A program made the position numbers and the translations under genes. This document shows, piece by piece, positions 44,098-51,758 of a stretch of 64,000 nucleotides of DNA. A model generated the notes under the pieces. The model saw nothing but the letters and a program-made list of their open reading frames with translations, did not search any database and was not told where the DNA came from. The stretch spans positions 124,001-188,000 of the forward strand of contig NZ_SZVS01000006.1 of NCBI RefSeq assembly GCF_007670255.1, read 5' to 3'. The DNA is from Paenarthrobacter nicotinovorans (GTDB taxonomy: Bacteria > Actinomycetota > Actinomycetes > Actinomycetales > Micrococcaceae). Each line of letters begins with the position of its first letter. Within the stretch, counting starts at the first letter, position 1.

Positions 44098-44790
44098 ATG
44101 ATTCCCGAAATGGTCGTAGTCGCTGCTCAAAGCCCGACTCTAACGGACTACACACCAGCTGCCATCGGACTTATAGGGACGCTGATTGGCGCGAGCATAG
44201 GTTTGGCCTTCAACTCGTTCGCTCACAAAGAGCAGAAAAGGCGGCACATCAACGAAAAAGTCGTCGAATTATTGCGGCGGACGGATGCAATCCGAACCTC
44301 CTACACTGAAGTTTTCAACGACGCGAGGAAATACGGCGATGGCAACGAAACGAATGCCGGAACTGACCGGCGGAAGATGGTTAACACTCCTCACCTCAAC
44401 ATCGCGATGTCTGAGACACGCGAAGCACGAATTGTTCTGGACTACATACGCCTAACAGCTGACCCCACGACGGCATGGCTCGCGCGTGAAGTAACCGATT
44501 GCAGCAGAACATTACTAGTGGCGATCAAAAACTATGTGGAGAAGGACCGGCCTGTTCAGAGGGCATATCTGCAGAATTATGGAGAGACCAGAAACGCGCT
44601 GATATCGCACCTCGCTCCAAAGTCGCCGGCCCCGAATGGGCCTAGGCTGCTGGCGGCAAGGTTCTCTCGTTGGGCGGCTCGGCATAGGACCTCTGATTCG
44701 GACACAGAAGCAGACGACGTGGTGGAGCCGATGGAGTTCGCGGGACATGCATCAAGCAGTCCTACGCCCGATACTTCAGACCCGGCCTGA
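44098..44790 (+). CDS. unknown single-TM protein
   Basis: 230 residues. One membrane helix near the N-terminus (YTPAAIGLIGTLIGASIGLAFNSF), then a basic/helical cytoplasmic part HKEQKRRHINEKVVELLRRTDAIRTSYTEVFND and a C-terminal acidic tail. GAGAGG precedes ATG 44098. The same frame is open back to the hipA start at 43972, which could add about 42 residues. Base composition drops compared with flanking genes, as for acquired DNA. No family recognised. The layout resembles the 45785-46285 protein. Confidence 0.55.
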   Translation: MIPEMVVVAAQSPTLTDYTPAAIGLIGTLIGASIGLAFNSFAHKEQKRRHINEKVVELLRRTDAIRTSYTEVFNDARKYGDGNETNAGTDRRKMVNTPHLNIAMSETREARIVLDYIRLTADPTTAWLAREVTDCSRTLLVAIKNYVEKDRPVQRAYLQNYGETRNALISHLAPKSPAPNGPRLLAARFSRWAARHRTSDSDTEADDVVEPMEFAGHASSSPTPDTSDPA

Positions 44791-44852
44791 CGGCGAGGGA
44801 ACTTGTTGCGGATGTGCGCCCAGGGAGGTCCTGCTTGGTAGCGTTCTCCTTA

Positions 44853-44923
44853 TGCCCGAAGACAATGAGCCCGACCCGCGTTTCCTGACGACAGGGCAGG
44901 TGGCAAGAGTTGGCGACCAGTGA
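44853..44923 (+). pseudogene. 5' remnant of a BldC/excisionase-type HTH gene
   Basis: A 23-codon frame PEDNEPDPRFLTTGQVARVG then stop. RFLTTGQVARV is the opening of small actinobacterial HTH proteins that usually run 60-70 residues. The sequence leaves homology after VARVG, so it was cut by a rearrangement. Confidence 0.55.
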
Positions 44924-44960
44924 GGTCAGATCCGCCGATGCTCAAGACGGGCTAGCTCCA

Positions 44961-45788
44961 ATGAATGGCGAGGCAGAAGTGCTGGTCAGCTCAATTTCTG
45001 GTAGTGCTCCTGAAACCACGGAAGCATTGTGGCTCGGAGTGTTCCTTGCCGAAGTTAAGAGGCAGGCTGAACTCGGGAGCCGATATATCAAGCGTGCGTG
45101 GACCAGAGCGATGTCTGGCGAAGTCAAAAGCAATGACAACATAGTTTGGGGTGACCTACAAGCTGCCTTATTCTCCGCTATTGTGATCCAGCGGATCCTC
45201 AAGCCGGGGCCGGTTCGGGCTAGTCCCAAGGAAACGCATGCCGAACGTAAAAGCCAGGCAGAACACCGCGGAAGCAGACTTCGAGAGCTGCTTTCGATTG
45301 AGGAAAATTCACCCCTGTTTCTCAGCAAAGACGTGCGAGACGCCTGCGAACACTTCGACGAAAAGATGGATGCAGTGGTTCTCGATGAAACTGCATCGAT
45401 TATTGACTGGCATATTAGCCTGGATGGGCGGATTCCCCAATCCCTGCCTCATGACACCTCTGGACAACCAAGAGCGACTGACCTGCGGGCGTTCTTTCCT
45501 AGGGGAGGTGTCCTGCGGTTCTCGGCCAAGTACCAACTAGACCTTTTTGCGTTGGATATTGCCTTCCTCAGGCTCCTCAAGGAAGATCTTCCCGCAGGCG
45601 AGGCCGCTCTCCAGGAACTCAAGAGTGGGCCCATGACATATGGAGCCGCGCAATATGTGCGCGTCATGGCGGAACAGACTGAAGACGCCCGAGTCGAGCA
45701 TTGGCTCCTTCTGCGGGAAAAAGCAGGAATGCCAGTACCGAGCGACTTAGTTGCTCGACCTAGTGGTTACCCGCCACATCCCGCCTAA
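44961..45788 (+). CDS. unknown soluble protein in the island
   Basis: 275 residues from ATG 44961; TTG 44910, which has AGGTGG upstream, would add 17 residues and lies at the rearrangement point. Mostly helical, with RQAELGSRYIKRAWTRAMSGEVKSNDNIVWGDLQAALFSAIVIQRIL and a central LRELLSIEENSPLFLSKDVRDACEHFDEKMDA. No signal peptide or TM segment. I do not recognise a family. It ends 4 nt inside the convergent gene. Confidence 0.5.
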   Translation: MNGEAEVLVSSISGSAPETTEALWLGVFLAEVKRQAELGSRYIKRAWTRAMSGEVKSNDNIVWGDLQAALFSAIVIQRILKPGPVRASPKETHAERKSQAEHRGSRLRELLSIEENSPLFLSKDVRDACEHFDEKMDAVVLDETASIIDWHISLDGRIPQSLPHDTSGQPRATDLRAFFPRGGVLRFSAKYQLDLFALDIAFLRLLKEDLPAGEAALQELKSGPMTYGAAQYVRVMAEQTEDARVEHWLLLREKAGMPVPSDLVARPSGYPPHPA

Positions 45789-46285
45789 GGTTGGGGGATA
45801 GGGACCCCCGTGACTAGGTGGATCGTCTCCCACCTTTGGAACGCATCCTGCGGTGGGTAAATGATCCACTTATAGAAGTGAAAGCGCATTCGCCACCAGA
45901 GCGCGTCCCTCTCCGTTGCGTCCAGGTCGTCGCGCATAGACTCTTGAAGTCGCTCAACAGCCAGCCCGAGGTTCTGTCGTTCAGTCTCATAGTCGTCGGA
46001 GAGGACAGCGTCAAAAGCTTGGCGTTGGCCCGCAGAGACTACGTTGGCAAAGGTCCGCACCTCCCTTGCAGCAATGATCTCAAGTCGCGCGTTAGTGGTA
46101 TCAGTGATGTCTTTCAGCGGTACCTCCTTAGGAGGCTTATGACCGTGATGTTGCTCGTCCAAGGATCTTACTGAGACGTGCACTTGACGAAGAAGATTGG
46201 TGTAAGCATCGACTTTCTGGTTTCTAAGCCACTGCTTGTGTTCCGTTGTCATGCCAAGGCGCGCACCGACCCAAGCACCGGCCAA
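45785..46285 (-). CDS. unknown membrane-anchored protein with an in-frame stop just upstream
   Basis: 166 residues from TTG 46285. The in-frame stretch before it reads GWWLLVPVAAALAGAWVGARLG, a TM helix that begins upstream of the TTG, then TEHKQWLRNQKVDAYTNLLRQVHVSVRSLDE and a long helical cytoplasmic part ending in WETIHLVTGVPIPQP. Going further upstream the frame meets TAA (46319-46321), with MDELLRQG before it from ATG 46345. The natural start was probably 46345 and the gene is damaged. ATG 46252 is another possible start. No family recognised. Confidence 0.5.
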   Translation of the reverse strand: MAGAWVGARLGMTTEHKQWLRNQKVDAYTNLLRQVHVSVRSLDEQHHGHKPPKEVPLKDITDTTNARLEIIAAREVRTFANVVSAGQRQAFDAVLSDDYETERQNLGLAVERLQESMRDDLDATERDALWWRMRFHFYKWIIYPPQDAFQRWETIHLVTGVPIPQP

Positions 46286-46728
46286 AGCTGCGGCAACAGG
46301 TACGAGAAGCCACCACCCTTAGCCTTGTCGGAGCAATTCATCCATGACACGAAACTACCCTGCAACCAAGGAATCTTCGGTTAGCACCGTGGCATGACTA
46401 GTGGCCCGGTGCACGATCGCTTGTTTGCTGCCGAAAAGGACTCCAAGGAGCCTCGATTCTCTTTTGAAAGAGAAGGGGGACAATCTCGGGATTTACTCAA
46501 CGACTGAGCCCTTACCCGTGGAACGTGAGGACACGGAAATCATCGATACAACCGATGAGCACCACGATGCCCGGCACCTAACTCAGGTGCATGACGCTAT
46601 CGAATGGGGAGTCAGTCCAACGGAAGACAACGGGTCATAGCGGACGCTGGCGCCGGTATCCGACCCCCGCGGGTCGCTCAAATAAACAGAAATCGTCTTG
46701 TCTCGGGTGGACGCATTACATTGGGCAG
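46286..46728. other. gene-poor interval in the island
   Basis: The plus strand has ATG 46393 with a 38-codon frame (MTSGPVHDRLFAAEKDSKEP... ends RDLLND) and an overlapping frame ending VSPTEDNGS at 46640. The amino acid make-up is plausible for coding, and the two frames may be pieces of one small gene. I cannot support a function. Confidence 0.3.
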
Positions 46729-47670
46729 ATGAGCGAAAATCAGGGCTCCGAGCCGAGTAACCTCCTATTCCACTACACGTCAGCCGAGGTTGGAATCTTC
46801 AATATCCTGATGGGAGGGACGCTGCGACTCTCGCCTATGAGCACCACCAATGACCCATGGGAAACTGAACCAGTAATGCCCGGCTTCCAGATAGTGCCCC
46901 CAGACGATGATGCGTTCGGGCCCGACCACGCCATTAAGGCTTGGGAGGAAATTGACCGAGACATTCGACTGCATTCAAAACTAGTAAGCCTCACCCAGGA
47001 CTGGGGTCCCGCAGACATCTTCTTCGACACGCCTCGGCGTGGATGGAGTCATCTATCTTCGTGGGCGCACTATGGTGCACGTCAATCCGGCGTGTGCTTG
47101 GGCTTCGACCGTGAAATTCTTCTCGAAGAGTTCAGCAAGCTCGGCGACCCAGCAGCCCTGCATGTCCAGGGCCCGGTCACTTACTGGAGGGACGGTTCTC
47201 ACGCCGTATTCCATCCAATACTCAGCACTCACCTCCGCAAGTACGGTACGGACGCCGTATCTCGACAATATGCAGAAGAGCACCAGCAAGCGTTGTTTCT
47301 GTCCAAGCACATCGACTGGGCAAACGAGTACGAGTACCGCCTCGCCCTGATGAACGGCTCAGCATTGCCTGAGTTCATAGACATAAGCCGGGCGATGAAA
47401 GCTGTGGTTGTCGGCAGTAAATTTTCGGCTGGTCTTAAGCCGGCGCTGGAAGAGGCCCTGAGTAAATATTCGAACGTAACCGTTGGACAGATTGGGGTGA
47501 TGGGGCACCAGACATTTGCGACTCCATACCCGCTGAACGAAACGAAAGCGGAGACAAGCATCAAACCGAGTGAAGCGGGAGACCTCGCCACCCGCGTCGA
47601 GAACCTCCGCCAGGAGTACGCAGAGTACTCTGCTGAGAGACTTAAAGCCCTGAGCGAAATCCTAAATTAG
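46729..47670 (+). CDS. DUF2971 domain-containing protein
   Basis: 313 residues from ATG 46729. DUF2971 signatures: LLFHYTSAEVGIFNILMGGTLRLSPMSTTNDPWETEP, WSHLSSWAHYGARQSGVCLGFDREILLEEF, and SKHIDWANEYEYRLAL. These proteins share a fold resembling an ADP-ribosyltransferase-like pocket and are often found in mobile or defence islands, but activity is unproven. The next upstream in-frame start (46591) is not supported by a ribosome site. No partner is clear. Confidence 0.78.
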   Translation: MSENQGSEPSNLLFHYTSAEVGIFNILMGGTLRLSPMSTTNDPWETEPVMPGFQIVPPDDDAFGPDHAIKAWEEIDRDIRLHSKLVSLTQDWGPADIFFDTPRRGWSHLSSWAHYGARQSGVCLGFDREILLEEFSKLGDPAALHVQGPVTYWRDGSHAVFHPILSTHLRKYGTDAVSRQYAEEHQQALFLSKHIDWANEYEYRLALMNGSALPEFIDISRAMKAVVVGSKFSAGLKPALEEALSKYSNVTVGQIGVMGHQTFATPYPLNETKAETSIKPSEAGDLATRVENLRQEYAEYSAERLKALSEILN

Positions 47671-48133
47671 TCTTGCTGCGAGGAAGTGGCGCCGCTCTAG
47701 ACGAACAAAATGCCCCCACCTAACGCTCTGAGGTGGCGGCTTACTTGTGTCGCAAATACTAGGTTCACTGAACCGGTCTTATGTCGCCCTGCGAGGGTGC
47801 TCTGTTAACTGCAGGGCAGCGTCGATAGAATTGAAGTCATGCCTTCGTCCACAAGGTCAACCAGGTTTAGATAGAGGTCCGGTTCGAGCCCGGCTGAGCG
47901 AAAGCTCTGGAGCGCGAGTGGCAGCCCAAGAATGGCCCCGGTTTTCGCCAGGGCCATTCCAATGTCTTCACTCCGGGGCGCCTTCCTTGACCTCATTTAC
48001 GGACACGTCACCGTCATGCGGCAACCACTGGGAAGTTAGCCGGTTCTTGAAATCGTCAATTACTTCCGCAAAACCGGAGTCACTTCCGGGGTGACAACTA
48101 CTGTCATTGTGATGGTGATCTTCATCTTTCAGA
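47671..48133. other. interval with small broken phage-like frames
   Basis: On the minus strand a 50-residue frame begins at about 47957 (ALAKTGAILGLPLALQSFRSAGLEPDLYL), and before it there are split pieces (KITITMTVVVTP in one frame; SDSGFAEVIDDFKNRLTSQWLPHDGDVSVNEVKEGAPE in another). They follow the LamG remnant in phage-like order. I cannot name a function. Confidence 0.35.
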
Positions 48134-48136
48134 TTC

Positions 48137-48660
48137 CTTACGCTGGGTAGATGGCCGGGTAGAGCGAGTGCATGCCGTCCACCCACTGCTCAATCTCGGT
48201 GAGTGTCAGCACGCGGTTCCACAGAGCAATCTCGGCATAGGAGGCTGCGATGAACGCTCCCGCGCTGAAGTGGCCGGCAACGGCGGGGGCCAGCGGGTGG
48301 CAATTCGTCACGGAGGGTGCCAGCGATACGGACCTTGTTGGCGCTGATGGTCGCAGCGCCGCCCGTGGTGAGCGCTGCCGTGATGACGTTCCCAGCCAGG
48401 GGACGCCGCGACACTGATCGTGGTTCCGTCACCGTTGCGCATGTAGACCAACCCGGTAGCGGAGTTCCACACAACGTTGCCGTTGGAAGTGGTGGTCATG
48501 CCGGGCGGCGTGCTGTGTACCAGCCGGACTTCATACCCTTGGGCTGACCGGCGATGGCAACGATGATGCAGGGAAGCGCTTTGCCGGTCTTGACCTTGTC
48601 CAGGGCTGTAGGAGGGTACACCCAGTTGAAGCCATAAACGCCGCACTGTGCCTTTCCCGC
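48137..48660 (-). pseudogene. LamG/concanavalin-like phage protein remnant with several frameshifts
   Basis: Translated on the minus strand in pieces: AQCGVYGFNWVYPPTALDKVK..IIVAIAGQP, then in another frame YEVRLVHSTPPGMTTTSNGNVVWNSATGLVYMRNGDGTTISVAA, then GNVITAALTTGGAATISANKVRIAGTLRD, then HFSAGAFIAASYAEIALWNRVLTLTEIEQWVDGMHSLYPAIYPA and stop. The ending is the LamG jelly-roll 'AEIALWNRVLTLTEIE' motif seen in phage tail and capsid decoration proteins. Frameshifts are needed near 48540, 48395 and 48300. Confidence 0.65.
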
Positions 48661-49043
48661 GGTTCCTTGCCGAGAAGCTTGCGGTTCAGTGTGAGGGCAA
48701 GGGGCGTGACGATCTTGCTTTCCCTGGCGAGAACGGTCATCGCCTACGACTTGCGCGAGTCCACGAGGACAACATGAGTTGGTTTGGCAGCGCCGTGAAG
48801 CGTTCTGGGGTCCCGCGCATCACACGTCATGATCTGCGCCACTCTGCTGCGAGCTCTGCCGTTTCTGCCGGCGCAAACGTGAAGGCGGCTCAGAAGATGC
48901 TGGGCCACAGCTCCTCGGCGATGACTCTCGACGTGCCCGCGGATCTCTTTGACGGCGACTTGGACTCGGTTTCAGACGCCCAGGTCACGCCGTCTCTCTG
49001 GCGAATGTGCCCAAATTTGCCCACCAGCCTGATTCGGGTATGA
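48648..49043 (+). pseudogene. tyrosine recombinase (phage integrase) C-terminal fragment, inactive
   Basis: PFPRFLAEKLAVQCEGKGRDDL then RITRHDLRHSAASSAVSAGANVKAAQKMLGHSSSAMTLDVPADLFDGDLDSVSDAQ. The H-x-x-R (HDLR) and LGH boxes are visible. The nucleophile expected in TLDVYADLF is proline here (TLDVPADLF). The N-terminal arm-binding and core domains with the first catalytic Arg are missing. The 3' end also runs out of family similarity after SDAQ. Confidence 0.82.
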
Positions 49044-49090
49044 AGAAAGGCCCCGCCTCCCTCATAAACAAAGGGAAGCAGGGCCTTTCT
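49044..49090 (-). terminator. terminator of tRNA-Ser
   Basis: AGAAAGGCCC (49044-49053) pairs with GGGCCTTTCT (49081-49090). Read from the tRNA on the minus strand it lies seven bases after the 3' end and finishes in TTTCTTC. Confidence 0.7.
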
Positions 49091-49096
49091 CATCGG

Positions 49097-49183
49097 CGGT
49101 GACGGTGGGATTTGAACCCACGTTGGCTTTTACACCAAACAACATTTCGAGTGTTGCACCTTCGGCCGCTCGGACACGTCACC
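49097..49183 (-). tRNA. tRNA-Ser (anticodon CGA)
   Basis: On the minus strand: acceptor GGTGACG/CGTCACC with G discriminator, anticodon stem CAACA/TGTTG with loop CTCGAAA (anticodon CGA, reads UCG), a long class-II variable arm and T-arm GTGGG-TTCAAAT-CCCAC. 87 nt without an encoded CCA. It borders the decayed island. Confidence 0.95.
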
Positions 49184-49304
49184 AACTGAAATAGGGTACC
49201 GGAGTTGGACCCGGTTCCCCAAAACGAGACCCCAACACGCCAGCGCGGACACCCCGAAATCACCCACGAAACAGCGCCAACTTCCATCCGAAGCGCCCCG
49301 CCAC

Positions 49305-49310
49305 TAGATT
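49305..49310 (+). promoter_or_regulatory. candidate -10 element of the ADH-PTPS-GT operon
   Basis: TAGATT fits TANNNT and sits ten bases before ATG 49321, giving an almost leaderless transcript. The -35 is poor (TTCCAT at 17-bp spacing). Nothing else is visible between the tRNA and the gene. Confidence 0.4.
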
Positions 49311-49320
49311 CGTAAGTACC

Positions 49321-50322
49321 ATGACTATTCCTCGCGAGCACGTACACCAAGCCACCGCCTACTGGGTCACCAAGTCCGGCGATGGTGAACTGCGTCCCGA
49401 AGCCATTGAGAGCCCCACAGAAGAAGAGGCCCTGGTCAGGACCCTGTACTCCGGGGTCAGCCGGGGCACTGAGCGGGTGGTTCACGAGGGCCGTGTTCCC
49501 GAGCGAGTAGCAGATCTGATGCAGGCCCCGCACCAGGAAGGTGAGTTCCCTGGCCCGGTCAAGTACGGCTACCTGAGCGTCGGCGTCGTCGAACAGGGAC
49601 CGGAAGAATGGCTCGGCAAGACCATCTTCAGCCTCCACCCGCACCAGGACTTCTACGTCGTCCCCACCAGCCAGCTGACTCCCATTCCCGCGGATGTCCC
49701 CGCGCGCCGCGCGGTGCTGACCGGCATTGTCGAAGTCGCCATCAATGCCATCTGGGAAGCCGGACCGAGGCTGGGAGACCGGGTCGCCGTCGTCGGTGGT
49801 GGCCTGGTGGGCGGCGTCCTGGCGACGCTGCTGCGCAAGTATCCGCTGGGTCGCCTGCAACTGGTGGACGCGGACCCGGAGAAACGAAGCCTCGCCGACA
49901 AGCTGGGCATCGAATTCGCCGAGCCTGACAACGCGGACAACGACAACGACATCGTCTTCCACTGCTCCGCCTCCAACGACGGCCTCAAACTGAGCCTGCA
50001 ACTGGCCGGCGATGACTCTGACGTGATTGAGCTTTCCTGGTTCGCTGACAAGGAAGTCACCCTGCCGCTCGGTGAGGATTTCCATGCCCGCAGGTTGAAC
50101 ATCCGCTCCAGCCAGGTGGGCGCGGTGGCCCTGCCCCGCAGGCATCGGCGGACCAATGCGCAGCGCTTGCAGGAAGCGGCCGCCCAGCTCAAGGACCCAC
50201 TGTTCGACACGTTCCTGACCAGTGAATGCCAGTTCCAAAACCTGCCCGCAACACTCGCTAGATTGCTTGAACGGCCCGGCGGTTTCTGCCACGTGGTCGC
50301 GTATCCAAACCCGGAGGATTAA
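49321..50322 (+). CDS. zinc-type alcohol dehydrogenase-like protein
   Basis: 333 residues of the MDR type. AYWVTKSGDGELRPEAIESPTEEEALVRTLYSGVSRGTERVVHEGRVPE is the GroES-like start, then RVAVVGGGLVGGVLATLLRKYPLGRLQLVDADPEKRSLADKLG (Rossmann). The structural zinc cysteines are absent, and the sequence resembles the 'bi-domain' oxidoreductases of sugar or alcohol pathways. It is the first gene of a tightly spaced three-gene operon. The substrate is probably a hydroxy- or sugar-alcohol intermediate (inference). Confidence 0.8.
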   Translation: MTIPREHVHQATAYWVTKSGDGELRPEAIESPTEEEALVRTLYSGVSRGTERVVHEGRVPERVADLMQAPHQEGEFPGPVKYGYLSVGVVEQGPEEWLGKTIFSLHPHQDFYVVPTSQLTPIPADVPARRAVLTGIVEVAINAIWEAGPRLGDRVAVVGGGLVGGVLATLLRKYPLGRLQLVDADPEKRSLADKLGIEFAEPDNADNDNDIVFHCSASNDGLKLSLQLAGDDSDVIELSWFADKEVTLPLGEDFHARRLNIRSSQVGAVALPRRHRRTNAQRLQEAAAQLKDPLFDTFLTSECQFQNLPATLARLLERPGGFCHVVAYPNPED

Positions 50323-50325
50323 TAC

Positions 50326-50724
50326 ATGTTCAGCCTGACCGTCCGACGCCACTTCATGATCGCCCACAGCCTTCCCCGCGAAGCGTTCGGCCCGGCCCAA
50401 GGCCTCCACGGGGCCACGTTCGTTGCCGAAGTCAGCTTCCGGCGTCGTGAACTCAACAACGACGCAATCGTCCTGGACATCGGCGCCGCGGGCGGCATCC
50501 TGGAGGAAATACTCGAAGACCTGAACTACAAGAACCTGGACGAGCACCCCGCTTTCAAGGGCAAGCTCTCCACCACCGAGGCCCTCGCCAAGCACATCGC
50601 GGACGCCATGGCCACCCGGATCCAGGACACCGAGGACGGACCGGCGCTGGCTGGTATCGACGTCGTCCTCCGCGAGAACCCCGACGCCTGGGCGGGCTAC
50701 TCGCTGGAGCTCGCGGCCAAGTAG
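50326..50724 (+). CDS. 6-pyruvoyl-tetrahydropterin synthase / QueD-family protein
   Basis: 132 residues: FSLTVRRHFMIAHSLPREAFGPAQGLHGATFVAEVSFRRRELNNDAIVLDIGAAGGILEEILEDLNYKNLDEHP. FMIAHSL and GLHGATF carry histidines at the zinc-binding positions of PTPS/QueD enzymes; the CxxxxHGH loop is reduced (no HGHNY), so chemistry may differ from classical QueD. It starts three bases after the dehydrogenase stop. It is not near queC/queE/queF genes, so a role outside queuosine synthesis is likely. Confidence 0.85.
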   Translation: MFSLTVRRHFMIAHSLPREAFGPAQGLHGATFVAEVSFRRRELNNDAIVLDIGAAGGILEEILEDLNYKNLDEHPAFKGKLSTTEALAKHIADAMATRIQDTEDGPALAGIDVVLRENPDAWAGYSLELAAK

Positions 50725-51720
50725 GTGCGCATCCGCTTCCTCGTCCCCGGCAACGTCCGGCACGGCTCCGGCGGCAACAAATACAACGCCAAACTTGCCG
50801 AACACCTGACTGTCCTCGGCGCGACGGTCGAGACAGTAACGGTCGACGGCGATTGGCCGGTGGGCAGCGCAGCGGATCGGCAGCGTTTCGCTGACATGCT
50901 CGACGGCGGCAGCACCGTGATTGCCGACGGCTTGGTTGCCAGTGGGGCTCCGGAAGAGATCGCCGGCGCGGTGCAGGCCGGGACCAAGGTGTGGATCCTT
51001 TCGCACATGGCGTTGGCGGACCATCCCGGGCTTGAAGCGAGGGCGTTGGCAGCGGCGACGGGGATCATCTGCCCGAGTGCCCACTCAGCATCGGGATTGC
51101 AGGCAAGGCATGGCTCGCTGGACATAGTGGTGGCCACGCCGGGGGCAGAACCGGCCGACATCGGCGAGGGGTCCCAGCCCAAGCATATCGTGTCCGTCGC
51201 GGCCCTCCTGCCGAACAAGAGTCAAACACTCTTGATCGAAGCCCTAAGCGGGATCAAGGAACTCCCCTGGACGGCAGCCCTCATCGGCTCGGAAGAAGCC
51301 GACCCGGCGTACGCGGCCGAGGTGAGGGCCGCCGTCGAACGTCACGGTCTGCAGGACCGCATCCGTGTCACCGGCGAACTCACTGGGCAGGCGTTGCAGG
51401 ACCAGTGGCGTCGGGCGGACCTGAGTGTGCTGATCTCGCAGTCGGAGTCGTTTGGGATGGTGGTGACGGAGTCACTGGCTCACGGGATTCCGGTGATTGT
51501 GCGGCAGGGGACCGGTGCCGTGGAGGCGCTGGGCGACAGCGGCGCTGGAAAGGCGTGGGATCCGGGAAGGTCGTTGGCGGGAACACTCCGGGCCTGGCTC
51601 ACGGACGAGTTGCTCCAAGAGTCCTGGCGCAGCAACGCCCTTCAAGCCCGGCGCGGTTTGCAGCGCTGGGAATCGACCGCCCGGACCGTCCTGGACGCCT
51701 TGGAAGCTCCACCGAGATGA
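50725..51720 (+). CDS. GT4-type glycosyltransferase
   Basis: 331 residues. RIRFLVPGNVRHGSGGNKYNAKLAEHLTVLGATVETVTV is the N-terminal Rossmann half, and HIVSVAALLPNKSQTLLIEALSGI, RIRVTGELTGQALQDQWRRADLSVLISQSESFGMVVTESLAHGIPVIVR are the GT4 donor-binding half with the E-x7-E motif. Cytosolic, no TM. GTG 50725 directly abuts the PTPS stop (TAG-GTG). It may attach a sugar to the pterin-type product of the operon. Confidence 0.85.
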   Translation: MRIRFLVPGNVRHGSGGNKYNAKLAEHLTVLGATVETVTVDGDWPVGSAADRQRFADMLDGGSTVIADGLVASGAPEEIAGAVQAGTKVWILSHMALADHPGLEARALAAATGIICPSAHSASGLQARHGSLDIVVATPGAEPADIGEGSQPKHIVSVAALLPNKSQTLLIEALSGIKELPWTAALIGSEEADPAYAAEVRAAVERHGLQDRIRVTGELTGQALQDQWRRADLSVLISQSESFGMVVTESLAHGIPVIVRQGTGAVEALGDSGAGKAWDPGRSLAGTLRAWLTDELLQESWRSNALQARRGLQRWESTARTVLDALEAPPR

Positions 51721-51723
51721 CAC

Positions 51724-51758
51724 TTAATGACAATTCCGGGCCGCCGGACTGTCATTAA
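51724..51758. terminator. hairpin between the glycosyltransferase and tadA genes
   Basis: TTAATGACA (51724-51732) with TGTCATTAA (51750-51758), and the inner TCCGG/CCGGA stem with a GCCG loop. It serves both convergent genes. Confidence 0.7.

Noticed and set aside
49097..49183. Calling the tRNA 3' end a proven attachment site
   Set aside because: No second copy was found by eye, and the tRNA terminator lies between the tRNA and the integrase fragment.
49090..51084. A 664-codon minus-strand open frame
   Set aside because: It covers tRNA-Ser and runs antisense to three well-supported genes. High GC gives such shadows.
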